Below, in pieces: positions 18,183 through 27,862 of a stretch of 32,027 nucleotides of DNA. The translations under genes and the position numbers were made by a program. Position 1 is the first letter of the stretch. Every line of letters begins with the position of its first letter. Below the pieces are notes generated by a model that had not been told where the DNA came from, ran no database searches, and saw nothing but the letters and a program-made list of their open reading frames with translations. This stretch comes from Sporisorium sorghi (taxonomy: Eukaryota > Basidiomycota > Ustilaginomycetes > Ustilaginales > Ustilaginaceae), in NCBI GenBank assembly GCA_023212695.1, contig JALCCG010000246.1, forward strand, positions 1-32,027, in the 5' to 3' direction.

Positions 18183-21100
18183 CTACGAAGCGTAGGGCGC
18201 CTTGATAGGCTGGGTAGTCGCGGTCAACGAGCTGTCCGGGCCCAGCTTGGACGCGTCCTCGTCCACGCCAACCTTGAGCGAGTCGAGGATGGCCACGGCG
18301 CTCGTGCCGTTGGTGCCGTTAGCAGCGCCATTCGCGGGACCACGGCGCGATTCTCTTCGGCTCGCACGGCGTCCATCCAAATCAGCCGCGACCAGCGAGT
18401 TGTCCTGGCTGTAGCCGTTGGCGTGGCGCGACGAGACAGGCGAAGCGGTCCCCAACGCCTCGCGCAGGTCGTTAACACCCGTCGATGGCATGTGGATGCT
18501 CAGCCGACTGTTCTTGTTGACCGACGCCGTCGAGGCGTTGCTGCCATTGACGAGCGAAGCACCACCGACACCGTTGAGCGGCGTGTACGAAGGGCGACGC
18601 GACGCCTGCTGCGAAGGGGCAGCCAGCGACGACGCAGCATAGGGGCTCGAACCGGCAAACGCCTCGTCGACGGCAATGTTGACGTTCCAGTCGCGCTCCA
18701 ACCACCGTTTAAGCACGGCAGCGTCCAGTTGCGTCGCCGACTGCAGCTTGGGGCTCGAAGCGAGACTGCTGATCACCGAGCTGCCATTGATCGAAGGCGA
18801 GCTGCTTGTGCTCGATTCACCAAGTGCGTTGATGCCGCCCACCGCCGAGAAGGGCACCACCTCGGGAGGCAACGTCAGTCCACCAACTGGCGACGGTCCA
18901 GGCTCGACGCCCAGCGAAGGCACTTGCGACAAGACACTCTGGGCAGAGCGAGTCACGGCATCCACATCAAACGTCTCGCCGATCTTGGCCAGCACGCGAG
19001 CCGCCACCATGCGCGACGAAAGACGTCGCTGGTTCTCGAGGCCGGTGTTGGCAGCAGCGCCGTTGACCGTCAAGCGGCTGCCGGCGTCCTTGTCGAGCGC
19101 AACCAGCATGGGTGTCAGAGCCAGCGCAGCACTGCAGGGAAGGGCGGTGACGACATGCTCGAGTGCTTGAGCGACCGCAACATAGTCAACGGGAAGCGCC
19201 GCCGTCGATTCGCTCGCCGATGCGCCCGATGCGCCGCTGTTGAGCGAGTCAGGACGGCCAGGGTCGGCATTGATGCGGTCCAGTTGCGGAAGCAGCTCCA
19301 AAGGCGACTCGCGCAGGTTGGCAAGCAGCTGCGCAGGCGGCGAGAGGCTCTTGCTCAGACACATGACGTGAGCCGCAGCGCCGAGCGCATGCACGGCTCC
19401 AATGGCATCGCCCACCTTTTCGCCGATGGGAGCTGCAGCGAAAACGGCACTTTCGCGTTCGAGCTGCTCGCGATCAAACTCGTCTCGGAAGAGCGTGATG
19501 AGCGTCTGAGCGTAGGCCAGGCGCACTGCGTGGTTGGGCGACGTGAGCAGGCTGGCCGTCGAGAGGATCGACGAGGGGGCCACACGGTTGCGTGTGCCGG
19601 CACGAGCCAGGCCGAGCTTGGTCTCGGTCGAGGCTGCGCCCGCTGCCGCCTTGCCCTTGTTGCTTTCGGAGGCATGACCATTGGCGCCCTTGACATCGAC
19701 AGCCTCGTGGATTTCTCCGCTCGACTGATGTGTAGCTGCAAGCACGCCTTGCAGACAGAAGAGAAGGACGCGAATGCTCTCGTCGCGCTGCTCGGGACCC
19801 GCATTCGCAAGTCGCTGACGGTGGACGTGGCTGTTGAGGTCCTGCTGCTCGCCGCGGTGGACGGCGCCGAGGTTGTTGTTGACCTTGACGGAAGCGGCAT
19901 CGGAAGCAGACTCGGGCATCTGGAGCGCGACGATGCGCCCAGAGATTTCCTCGACAATGTCGTTGATCTGGTCAGCGTAGTAGACGTGCGTACCGAGACC
20001 GCTGATGCAGTCGACGAGCGGGGGCAGGAGGCTGTCGCGCGTATCCTTGTAGACTCTGCGCACGGCGAGAGCAGAGAGGTTGCTAAGCGTGTCCGAGGTG
20101 CTGAGACCGATCAGGCTGAGCTGGCCAGTGAGGATGGTGCGCGACATTTCGATGAGCGAAGCGTGCTTTGCGGTCGCCTTGCCCTCGCAGTTCTCGACGA
20201 GGTGGTCGACAAGCGTATCGAGCACGACAAAACGGTACTGGAGCTGAGTCCAGCTGCAGAGCGACTCTGCGAGCCAGCAGCACCATTGGGGGTCGTCCCA
20301 CCGAGACACAATCTGTCGTCGGTCGGTGGGGGTTGGGATGGACAGCGCCGACTTGTTATCGAGCCAGGCGATGACGTTCTGCACGATGTTGTTGACCTGA
20401 ACTGCATCGGCATGGCGAAGCAAACCCCTGAACGTGCCGATGGCGGCCGAGATGACATCCTCGGACGAGGGACCCTTTTCTCCAGCGACGTGAGCCGAGA
20501 TGGAGCGTGTACGACGGATGGCAAGCGGCTTTTTGGAGATGTTAAACTCAGAGTAGCTGGGCTCGCCATCGGTGGCCTTTTTGGCCTCGCTGCGAAGCCA
20601 GTCGAGGGTGACGCGGTTGCCCTTGGTGTTTTCGACGAGGGCCGGGGTGAGGATGGAGAGGAACTGTTTGGAGTTGGACGAGTAGATGGCATCGGAGGCG
20701 ACGGCTCCAGCGAGGGCACCGAGACCAATGAGACGAGTACGGTTGCGCTGCTCGGCATCTTCACCGAGCGAAGGATCGGCACCGACGGGTCGCTCTACGG
20801 CGAGGGTAGTAAAGGACTTCAAGAGGCGTTGGAAGCTGTCGTCAACCGAGGTTGTGGCGGGGTCGAGGAAGGAGGCGAGGGCGTAAAAGGTGCTTGCAGC
20901 TCGTGCGCTGATCTCGAGATCGCGTGGACGTGCTGGCGTGGGCTGTGCAGCATCGAGAGCAACGGCGACGATGGATTGGGCGGGCTTGATAAAGTAGTTG
21001 AACGAGGACTTGCACTCGGTGAGCAGATTTTTTAGGATGGCGAGGGTGATCATAAGTCCCGCTTTGCCCTTGTCGGCTGCGGGCCCAGAGCCTTTAGCAG

Positions 21101-21299
21101 CACGCGCTTCTGCCTGCGCCTTGGAGTCGAGGAGGTTGACGACCTTTGTGAGCTTTGCGGGCTTGTTCTGGGCATAGTAGGTGAGACGGCCGAGCTCGTT
21201 GGAGTTGGGACGATATTCGGGTGCCGATGTGACGAGAGCCTTGGGTGCCGGATAGCAGTCGTCGACGAGCTTCTTGTGATTCGCCTTTGGGATGCACAT
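18183..21299 (-). CDS. EFR3: Efr3, plasma-membrane anchor of the phosphatidylinositol 4-kinase complex
   Basis: 1038 residues, single exon. Efr3 recruits Ypp1/TTC7 and the kinase Stt4/PI4KA to the plasma membrane to make PI4P. The N-terminus MCIPKANHKKLVDDCYP with the following Leu/Tyr/Lys-rich helices (LGRLTYYAQNKPAKLTKVVN) is the conserved start of the family; Cys2 and Cys15 are candidates for lipidation as in animal EFR3 (inference), and nearby lysines could contact acidic lipid as in yeast. The first ~500 residues are an alpha-helical repeat (ARM/HEAT-like) rod. The last ~400 are Ser/Ala/Gly/Asn-rich with little predicted fold. The ATG is the first in frame after TTG/CTG-only codons. It diverges from ERO1 across a 1.6-kb spacer. 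Confidence 0.85.
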   Translation of the reverse strand: MCIPKANHKKLVDDCYPAPKALVTSAPEYRPNSNELGRLTYYAQNKPAKLTKVVNLLDSKAQAEARAAKGSGPAADKGKAGLMITLAILKNLLTECKSSFNYFIKPAQSIVAVALDAAQPTPARPRDLEISARAASTFYALASFLDPATTSVDDSFQRLLKSFTTLAVERPVGADPSLGEDAEQRNRTRLIGLGALAGAVASDAIYSSNSKQFLSILTPALVENTKGNRVTLDWLRSEAKKATDGEPSYSEFNISKKPLAIRRTRSISAHVAGEKGPSSEDVISAAIGTFRGLLRHADAVQVNNIVQNVIAWLDNKSALSIPTPTDRRQIVSRWDDPQWCCWLAESLCSWTQLQYRFVVLDTLVDHLVENCEGKATAKHASLIEMSRTILTGQLSLIGLSTSDTLSNLSALAVRRVYKDTRDSLLPPLVDCISGLGTHVYYADQINDIVEEISGRIVALQMPESASDAASVKVNNNLGAVHRGEQQDLNSHVHRQRLANAGPEQRDESIRVLLFCLQGVLAATHQSSGEIHEAVDVKGANGHASESNKGKAAAGAASTETKLGLARAGTRNRVAPSSILSTASLLTSPNHAVRLAYAQTLITLFRDEFDREQLERESAVFAAAPIGEKVGDAIGAVHALGAAAHVMCLSKSLSPPAQLLANLRESPLELLPQLDRINADPGRPDSLNSGASGASASESTAALPVDYVAVAQALEHVVTALPCSAALALTPMLVALDKDAGSRLTVNGAAANTGLENQRRLSSRMVAARVLAKIGETFDVDAVTRSAQSVLSQVPSLGVEPGPSPVGGLTLPPEVVPFSAVGGINALGESSTSSSPSINGSSVISSLASSPKLQSATQLDAAVLKRWLERDWNVNIAVDEAFAGSSPYAASSLAAPSQQASRRPSYTPLNGVGGASLVNGSNASTASVNKNSRLSIHMPSTGVNDLREALGTASPVSSRHANGYSQDNSLVAADLDGRRASRRESRRGPANGAANGTNGTSAVAILDSLKVGVDEDASKLGPDSSLTATTQPIKAPYAS

Positions 21300-21705
21300 G
21301 GTTCCGAAGGGGGTTACGGTTGAGCGATCCGTTGTGTGTCCGTTGAGCAAGCAATGAAGGTGAGTGAGTGAGTGCTCCTGCGAATCTGTCGAGAGTTGCG
21401 TCCGAGGCGTGGAAAGAAGGTGCGATCAGAGCAATGGCGAGCTGCGAGGATCAAGAGGCAGCCTGAACGAGGTTAAGAGAAGGAGCGAAGAGGAGAAAGC
21501 AAAAGAAGGACGACGATGAGCGAGATGAAGAGGTTAAGGTTGCTTGTCAAGGAGAAGAAGGCGCATGAGCTCGCTGCTCGTCGTCCGTCACTGCCTCCGC
21601 GTCAGGCACTTTTCCCCAGCGTCATTTCTTTCTCGCCAAAATTCAAGCTCAGAAATCAAGTCTGAAAACGGTCGGCGGGCGCAAGCCAAAAAAGCGGAGT
21701 GTCCC

Positions 21706-21723
21706 AAAAAAAAAAAAAAAAAA
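21706..21723. repeat. Poly-A run, 18 nt
   Basis: A pure A homopolymer in the EFR3/ERO1 spacer, about 400 nt upstream of EFR3. Confidence 0.9.
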
Positions 21724-22287
21724 GAGAGACGGTCAGTGCGGGTCACACAGAAAGCAATTCGAGGCAGAAAATGATTTGCATCGTGCGTGTGTCACGTTGA
21801 CGCACTCTCTCAATCCATCACGGCGACGCTGGTGACGGATGATCGCGGAACCACACTTTGGCAAGGACGATGGGGCTCAGGGGGTCGTATGTGCTTGCAC
21901 AGGTGGGGGCCGCAGCAAGCAATTCAATGCAATTGTTCCGCAGGCCAGCGGGATGGACAGGCACGTTGAAGAGCTTTGGTTGCGAGCGCTCAGTGCGGGG
22001 CAACGAACGACGTTTGACACCACTCGTCTCGCATCGGCAAAGGCAAGAAGAGGCTCGAGGACATGGTTTACGGCTCTGCACCCAAATGGTGGCTGGCTGT
22101 CTGAACGGGAGCCGCCTCGCCTCGCCTAGGCCATTTCTTCTTTTTGCGGAGCGTACGATCTTCTGTCGACAAAGCAACGTTTCACTGCGCTTCGTCTCTG
22201 GCCTCCGTTGTTGAGCAGCGTGAAAACGTTCATTTCTCGGACCCTGTCCAATTGCTTATGTCAGGCTGACTGTCTTCATGCTCTCAC

Positions 22288-22302
22288 TTTTTTTTTTTTT
22301 TT
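22288..22302. repeat. Poly-T run, 15 nt
   Basis: A pure T homopolymer about 60 nt upstream of the CACGTCA element in the ERO1 promoter region. Confidence 0.9.
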
Positions 22303-22363
22303 GATTTGACGGCCTAACAAGTTCAAAATTTCGTCAGGCTGTATGAACTTGGGCACAGCCAGA

Positions 22364-22373
22364 CACGTCAGTC
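22364..22373 (+). promoter_or_regulatory. UPRE-like element CACGTCAGTC upstream of ERO1
   Basis: The core CACGTCA is the reverse complement of TGACGTG, the ACGT-core form bound by Hac1/XBP1-type bZIP factors. ERO1 is a standard unfolded-protein-response target in fungi. The site is about 530 nt upstream of the ATG. The same ten bases occur in the same sense orientation before the GH30 gene (31732-31741). Function is inferred only. Confidence 0.35.
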
Positions 22374-22902
22374 AGCTTTTGTGTGCTTCTTTGCTGCTGC
22401 AGCTCCCAAGCCGGCCACTTGCCACGAGGATTAACTTTAACGCCGAGAAGACTCTTGGAGCTTCGAGGTTCGGGCTCAGTTGTCCGAAAATGCAACCTGC
22501 ATATTTTTGGTTGGCCACTACACACATACACTCCACAGACCCTGACACGAAGCAGCCACGTCGACAATCGAGAGCAACACTCGTTGAGACGCTCATCATA
22601 CAGACACAGTCTCCTCTCCTCTTCATCCTTCTTACCTCCAACCCGCAACAGTCCTTCAGCTGGACGATACTACCCGGTCTCTGCTCCAAAGAAGGTCATA
22701 CACTGCTACGTCTCCACATCAAGATCTTTCGACGCTCCGCCCCAACTCGGTAGCTGCACGTCCCTGCAAGCTCTCAAGCCTCCGGTAAAGGTTGTTGATG
22801 TGCCGAGCACACTAGGCGACATCAGCCGGATCAGATCAAGGAAACCGGCGTCTCCGAGCGCTGAAAGCGACTGCGCCTCGGAAGTGCCGCCTCTCGAACC
22901 AC

Positions 22903-24738
22903 ATGATTTCCCACGCTCGCTCTGGCTCGGGCAGTGGCGAGATGCCGCGGCGGCACGGATGGTCCGCACGTCGACTCGGCATGTCGATTGCACTCATCAT
23001 CGCCACCACAATCACACTGCTCTTGCTCTCAGCCTCGACTACTTCCGTCGGCGTCACCGCAGCAGCAAACTCGCGTCCTGCGCTCTTTCGCTCTCCCGCC
23101 TCGGACAACTCGCGCGGCGCCGATTTCCTCCAACAAGTGCTCACCAAACCGAGATCACAGCCTCCTCAAGCAGCATCATCGCCCGCCCTTACCACAGAAC
23201 CAATATGTCGCCCCACGGGCCAAATCGAGGACGCGTCATGCGACTACGAAACCGTCGAGACCATCAACTCGCAGTTTTTTGATCGGCTCGATACGCTGCG
23301 CAAGACCGACTTTTTCAAGTTCTACAAGGTCAACCTGTTCAAGGAGTGTCCCTTTTGGAACGAGAACGGCTTCTGCATGAACCGCGCCTGCAGCGTCGAG
23401 ACGGAGGACGAGTCCAACGTGCCCGAGGAGTTCCGCGTCAATCGTCTCAGCTCGGTCACCACCGCTTCGCCGAATGATGTTCTCATGACTGGTTCCGACG
23501 CCAGCTGCTCGTGTTCCTCCACCGAGTTCTGCCACCTCGACGACGAGTCGTCCGAAGAGGGTGTGTATGTCGATCTGCTTAAGAACCCGGAGCGCTTTAC
23601 GGGGTACGCCGGTCCGAGCGCCAACCGCGTATGGAAGTCGATCTACGAGGAGAACTGCTTCAACGGCGTCAAGTTTGTCGAGCCTGCCCGGCCGACCTCC
23701 TCAGGCGGGACTGGGTTCGTCGACAAGACCATGCTGCAGAGCTCGAGCCCTGCCCTCGGCGGGCTCTCGAGCGGCTTCAGCGGCCTCGTCTCCTCCCTCC
23801 AAGCACCCCTCGACAGCGGCGACAGCGAGCAGTGCCTCGAGAAACGCGTCTTCTACCGCATCATCTCGGGCTTGCACGCCTCGATCTCGATCCACATCTG
23901 CCACGACTTTCTCGACACCAAAACAGGCGAGTGGGCGCCCAACCTCGAGTGCTTCATCACGCGCATCGCCGAGCACCCGGAACGTCTGCAGAACGTGTAC
24001 TTCGACTACGTCCTCCTCCTCCGTGCGCTTTCGCGGCTCGGGGACTCGTCGCAGAACTTCTCGCTGCGCGAAGGGGATTCCATCGAGGACCCTGCGGCTG
24101 CAGCCCAGCTGGACCAGCTCATCAACGACGCGCGTGCGTGCCCGACTACGTTTGACGAGGCGCAGATGTTCAACGGCCAGAACCGCGAGTCGCTGGAGCT
24201 CAAGCAGGAGTTCAGGCAGCACTTCCGCAACATCTCGACTATCATGGATTGCGTCGGTTGCGACAAGTGTAGATTGTGGGGAAAGCTGCAGATCAACGGG
24301 ATCGGGACCGCGTTGAAGCTGCTGTTTAACCGGAATGATGAGAGGGAGGGCGTCGTGGGGGAGGTCAAGTTGCAGAAGTCGGAGCTAGTTGCGTTGGTGA
24401 ATGCGGCGCATCGGATCGCGGAGAGCTTGAGGGCTGTGGAGCGGTTTAGAGATATGTATCAGGCGCAGCGGCTCGAAGGGATCAAGGAGGTCGCGGTGGA
24501 GAGCCATGGGTCGACTCATACCGAGCGTGCCAAGGAGAACGCTACGCAGCAGCAGCGGCAGGAGGCCGAGTACGAGGTCGAAGAGGAAGCTACCAGGTTG
24601 ACCCACTGGCTGCACTGGCTCGAGAAGCAGGCGGAAGCGTGCAAGCGTTCGCTGGTTCACTGTCTGCACGCGCTAGGCATCGTTACTGGCTGGTCGACCG
24701 GCGACGGCGGTGGCACGAACAAGCACTCGGAGCTCTAG
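22903..24738 (+). CDS. ERO1: ER oxidoreductin Ero1
   Basis: Flavin-dependent thiol oxidase of the ER lumen that reoxidises protein disulfide isomerase using oxygen. Of 611 residues, a hydrophobic signal/anchor lies at about 27-50 (MSIALIIATTITLLLLSAS) after a basic N-terminus. CRPTGQIEDASCDYETVETI (102-121) and CPFWNENGFC (149-158) are family hallmarks. The shuttle pair CxxxxC is C158/C163 and the catalytic CxxCxxC is C450-C453-C456 (DCVGCDKCRLWGKLQ). FAD-binding landmarks include WKSIYEENCF and RIISGLHASISIHI. The cysteine following the shuttle pair that regulates human ERO1-alpha is absent, as in yeast. The protein ends KHSEL, an HDEL-like ER-retrieval variant. ATG 22903 is the first in frame; ATGs at residues 14 and 27 are alternatives. 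Confidence 0.95.
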   Translation: MISHARSGSGSGEMPRRHGWSARRLGMSIALIIATTITLLLLSASTTSVGVTAAANSRPALFRSPASDNSRGADFLQQVLTKPRSQPPQAASSPALTTEPICRPTGQIEDASCDYETVETINSQFFDRLDTLRKTDFFKFYKVNLFKECPFWNENGFCMNRACSVETEDESNVPEEFRVNRLSSVTTASPNDVLMTGSDASCSCSSTEFCHLDDESSEEGVYVDLLKNPERFTGYAGPSANRVWKSIYEENCFNGVKFVEPARPTSSGGTGFVDKTMLQSSSPALGGLSSGFSGLVSSLQAPLDSGDSEQCLEKRVFYRIISGLHASISIHICHDFLDTKTGEWAPNLECFITRIAEHPERLQNVYFDYVLLLRALSRLGDSSQNFSLREGDSIEDPAAAAQLDQLINDARACPTTFDEAQMFNGQNRESLELKQEFRQHFRNISTIMDCVGCDKCRLWGKLQINGIGTALKLLFNRNDEREGVVGEVKLQKSELVALVNAAHRIAESLRAVERFRDMYQAQRLEGIKEVAVESHGSTHTERAKENATQQQRQEAEYEVEEEATRLTHWLHWLEKQAEACKRSLVHCLHALGIVTGWSTGDGGGTNKHSEL

Positions 24739-24806
24739 AGGCGACGCTACGAACAATCATTTGTATTTTTATCGCACACACTGGCATAGAAGTTCCTCCT
24801 TCTGCA

Positions 24807-25904
24807 TTAAGACCGCGGTGGCGTTGACTTTTTGAGAGTGTTGCGCACCCTCTGCGCCGCATTTGCAGCCAGCACCCTGCCCGTGCCCGCGCCGCCGATG
24901 TACCCTATCCCGGACCACACCGTAGTCGCCGCGGTGAGCCACATGAGTGCCGTGATAGCCGTATCGATCACCTTCTTACTCTGCTCGCTCAACAGCGGCT
25001 CCCTCACCACCCCGTCGTCCGCCTTCACCGCATCCGCCGGCCTCCCCAACACCAAACTCGGCGACTCCCGGCCCGGGAACAAAATCGGGTACAGCGTAAG
25101 CACTCCCAACAACAACAGCTGCAAGAACGTGTTGTACTTGCTGATCTGCGTCGGCGTCACGGTCGCGCTCGGCAGCCTGGGGTTGAAATACCGCGCCAGC
25201 GTCTTGGGCGGCTCCAGCGTGCGGTAGCGGATCACAAACGCCGAGATCACAAGCGCTACATCCCTACCCAGGATGACGGTGGCCAAAGGCAGGGGCAGCA
25301 TGCCGGAGACGGCGAGCGCGATCACCATGGTCGTGACGAGGGCTTTGTCAGCGGCGGGGTCGGCGATGCTCCCGAACACGGTGTATTTGCCTGTACGGCG
25401 TGCAAGCCAGCCGTCGAGCAGGTCGGTGAGCGAGGCGACGAAGAGCAGCGTACATGCCGGCACGAATTGGTGTGTTGCCACTAGGTAGCCGATGTATGGG
25501 GTGGCGAGCAGGCGCGAGACGGTGAGCAGGTTCGGGAGGGTGAGGATGTCTTCGGAGAGCGGTTGTTTGGGTGGTTGTGGTGGTGACGGTGGTGCGGGTG
25601 AGGTTGATGAGGAGGAGGAGTTGCGGCGAAGCAACGATGGTGAGAACATGCGCGATTGAACCAGCGGTGCTAGAGTCTGCGAACATCTCGACATCGTCCA
25701 AACCGACCGTGACGAGCTTGTGGTGGCTGCTTTTGATGCTGTTGCTCGATGCAAGTTGCTGTGTAGCCAAGTTTGAGAGGTGCGCATTGAGAGGAAAGGT
25801 GACGCAAGGCACCTTGACGCCATCGCCGACGCTGCCACCGAGTTGCCCGTCGCAGCTCTTGACGCCGAAGCAACGGACCACACGAGTCCTACGCTGAGCA
25901 CCAT
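24807..25904 (-). CDS. CRD1: Cardiolipin synthase (CDP-alcohol phosphatidyltransferase)
   Basis: Condenses CDP-diacylglycerol with phosphatidylglycerol to form cardiolipin in the mitochondrial inner membrane. Of 365 residues, 1-95 are Ser/Arg/Ala-rich with almost no acidic residues, a mitochondrial presequence. NLLTVSRLLATPYIGYLV (125-142) opens the catalytic domain, and the CDP-alcohol phosphotransferase signature D-x2-D-G-x2-A-R-x8-G-x3-D-x3-D is complete (Asp161, Asp164, Gly165, Ala168, Arg169, Gly178, Asp182, Asp186). Several membrane helices follow (ALVTTMVIALAVSG, LPLATVILGRDVALVISAFV, FLQLLLLGVLTLYP). A ~35-residue insert with acidic residues precedes the last helix. ATG 25904 is the first in frame (MVLSVGLVW). 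It diverges from BET4 with 216 nt between start codons and is convergent with ERO1 (68 nt between stops). Confidence 0.9.
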   Translation of the reverse strand: MVLSVGLVWSVASASRAATGNSVAASAMASRCLASPFLSMRTSQTWLHSNLHRATASKAATTSSSRSVWTMSRCSQTLAPLVQSRMFSPSLLRRNSSSSSTSPAPPSPPQPPKQPLSEDILTLPNLLTVSRLLATPYIGYLVATHQFVPACTLLFVASLTDLLDGWLARRTGKYTVFGSIADPAADKALVTTMVIALAVSGMLPLPLATVILGRDVALVISAFVIRYRTLEPPKTLARYFNPRLPSATVTPTQISKYNTFLQLLLLGVLTLYPILFPGRESPSLVLGRPADAVKADDGVVREPLLSEQSKKVIDTAITALMWLTAATTVWSGIGYIGGAGTGRVLAANAAQRVRNTLKKSTPPRS

Positions 25905-26120
25905 CTTGAATGCATGATGGCGTACAAGGTCGTGAAGGTGTGTGTGTATATGACGAGAAGACTCGATTCCTCCACCTTTGACCTGTCCGCCCAAAAGCAG
26001 AATCGGAACTCGGAAATGCAAGCAGGACCAACACTCGCTCGACACCAGCGCACTGTCCACCTCTTGCTCTCTTGCTCTTCACCCTCACGCACACCTCTCT
26101 CCTCCAAGCAGCTTTTTACG
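25905..26120. promoter_or_regulatory. Compact bidirectional promoter, CRD1 and BET4
   Basis: 216 nt between divergent ATGs. CT-rich sequence (about 26060-26115) directly precedes BET4. No TATA-like sequence stands out. Confidence 0.5.
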
Positions 26121-27395
26121 ATGCACGGCGTCAAACGCCCACCCAAAACAGCCGCAACCGCAGAAGCTCGCGCGGCACGCAAAGCCAAGGAGGCCGCCAA
26201 ACTCGCCTCGTACCTCGACATTGAACGCACCTTTTTCGACTACAAGCGTCAAGCACGCAAGGACACCACAGCGCTCCACCACACCACCAAACTGCTCACG
26301 CTCAATCCGGAGCTGTATACCGTGTGGAACTATCGTCGTGAGGTGCTGCTGCATCTGTTTGCGAGTGCCGTTGAAGAAGGGGTAAAGCAGGATGTGTTTG
26401 CGAGCTTGCGCGAGGGGGATGGAGCTACGACGCAGGATGGGAAGGGTGGTGTAGATAAAGAGGAGAAGGAGAGGATAGAGAGGAATCAGCAGCTGTTGGA
26501 GGACGATCTGACGCTGACCGAGCACGCGCTGCGCGCGCATCCGAAAGTGTACTGGATCTGGAACCACCGCATGTGGTGCTTGACGCAGTATCCCACACTC
26601 CCCTCTACATCTTCATCAACATCAGAAGCGACGTGGGTGTGGGAGCGAGAGCTCAAGCTGGTCGAAAAGATGCTCGATCTCGACCCGCGCAACTTCCACG
26701 GCTGGAACTGCCGGCGCGCCATCCTGCAACACCTCGCGCTCTGCCTCCTCTCCTCCAACCCTTCCACCGCCGCGTTCGTCGCCGAGCAGCCGCCGTTCCC
26801 TTCGCTGCTCAGCCACACGCTTATCGTCTCGTCGCCCGTCAAGCCCGCACTGCTCGCGCTCGCCGACCGCGAACTCGCCTACGCGCTCAAGAAGATCGAG
26901 AGCAACTTTTCCAACTTCTCCGCCTGGCACCAGCGCACCCAGCTCCTCCCGCACGTCTGGGCGGCCCGGCAGCTCGACACGCACCAGATCGACACGCAGG
27001 TGGACGCGGAGCTCGAGCTGGTCAAACAGGCCATGTACACCGACCCCGCCGACCAGAGTGTGTGGTTCTACCATCGCTGGCTTGTGGAATTGCTTCTACA
27101 GCCTCAGGTGGGGCAAGAAGGGGAAAAGAGGGTGAGGAGGCAGAAGACGGTGTTGAGGGAGGAAATCGGCGTGATCGAGGAGCTGTTCGAGTTGGAGCCG
27201 GACAGCAAGTGGTGTGCGAGCAGCTTGGCGCATTACTACACGGTGCTGGCTGGGCTGTGTGCGGTAGAGGAGGGGGAAGGGGAAAGGGAAGAGGCGAAGG
27301 GGAAGGCAAAGGGGTTGTTGTTGCAGCTCATCGAGTTGGATCCGGATCGAGAGCAGAGGTATAGGGACTTGTTGGAGGGTAAGGCTCATTTCTAG
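26121..27395 (+). CDS. BET4: Rab geranylgeranyltransferase alpha subunit
   Basis: Bet4/RabGGTA pairs with the beta subunit Bet2 and the escort protein to attach geranylgeranyl groups to Rab C-terminal cysteines. Of 424 residues, the start MHGVKR is the family-typical N-terminus, which decides the start although the frame is open upstream with other ATGs (25914, 25950, 26016). Five prenyltransferase-alpha repeats are visible: NPELYTVWNYRRE (62-74), HPKVYWIWNHRMW, DPRNFHGWNCRRAI, NFSNFSAWHQRTQL and DPADQSVWFYHRWL, then a sixth degenerate one near FELEPDSKWCASSLAHYY. Charged low-complexity linkers lie between the first and second repeats and near the C-terminus. The animal enzyme's Ig-like and LRR domains are absent, as in yeast. 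A prospective substrate, the Rab at 3885, is in the same window. Confidence 0.93.
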   Translation: MHGVKRPPKTAATAEARAARKAKEAAKLASYLDIERTFFDYKRQARKDTTALHHTTKLLTLNPELYTVWNYRREVLLHLFASAVEEGVKQDVFASLREGDGATTQDGKGGVDKEEKERIERNQQLLEDDLTLTEHALRAHPKVYWIWNHRMWCLTQYPTLPSTSSSTSEATWVWERELKLVEKMLDLDPRNFHGWNCRRAILQHLALCLLSSNPSTAAFVAEQPPFPSLLSHTLIVSSPVKPALLALADRELAYALKKIESNFSNFSAWHQRTQLLPHVWAARQLDTHQIDTQVDAELELVKQAMYTDPADQSVWFYHRWLVELLLQPQVGQEGEKRVRRQKTVLREEIGVIEELFELEPDSKWCASSLAHYYTVLAGLCAVEEGEGEREEAKGKAKGLLLQLIELDPDREQRYRDLLEGKAHF

Positions 27396-27862
27396 AAATG
27401 CGAGGCGCACCGCTGAAACAGGATGAAGATATCATCAGAGCGTGCACAAGCAAAGATCGTGCGCTAGCCTCGGCGCACCAACTGGATGACGCACATCAAA
27501 AGCTCGCTCTTGGATGTGGGAGTTGGTGCGCCCTTGAGACTGTGAGTGAGACGTCACAGCTTCCCTCCGCCAGACCACTTTCGGACGCAGCAGGGACGAG
27601 CGAACCAATCATGGGGCCTTTGTAGGAGAGCAGCTCCAGCCACCCTTCTGCTACACCTCCAAGGGACTGCTCGTACAGAGAGATCTGCCACACTCCCGCT
27701 CCTCACTGACGGCTTGTGCTGCTCACATGGAAGTCTAGCCAAATGAGGCGAAAATCGCTCGATTACAACAGACATGGGATTAAGAGATGGGGTGCTACAA
27801 TATCAACAGTGAACAATAGATGCTCGTGAGCGGTCACGGTGCGGATTCGCAAACTTGCACGC
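27396..27862. other. Convergent intergenic region between BET4 and the Cys-rich protein gene
   Basis: 467 nt, with no gene and no repeat noted. It should contain the two 3' UTRs. Confidence 0.5.

Larger units (their letters stand above)
21300..22902. promoter_or_regulatory. Large divergent intergenic region, EFR3 and ERO1
   Basis: 1.6 kb, the longest gene-free stretch of the window. It contains an 18-nt poly-A (21706-21723), a 15-nt poly-T (22288-22302) and a CACGTCA element (22364-22370). Open frames crossing it show no domain-like sequence. CT/AC-rich sequence from about 22500 to 22750 suggests the ERO1 5' UTR is long or spliced. Confidence 0.5.

Noticed and set aside
18039..21035. A 998-codon open frame on the plus strand, antisense to EFR3
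   Set aside because: It is Arg/Asp/Val-rich with no domain or family resemblance and lies codon-register-locked opposite a recognisable EFR3. Long antisense frames are expected where third positions are GC-rich and stop codons are rare on the opposite strand.
22383..23282. Open frame overlapping the ERO1 promoter and start
   Set aside because: Ser/Arg/His-rich, no domain, and overlaps the real ERO1 N-terminus in another frame.
25914..26120. Upstream ATGs that would extend BET4 by up to 69 residues
   Set aside because: The family-typical N-terminus MHGVKR begins at 26121; the upstream residues are Ser/Thr/Pro-rich and look like translated 5' UTR.
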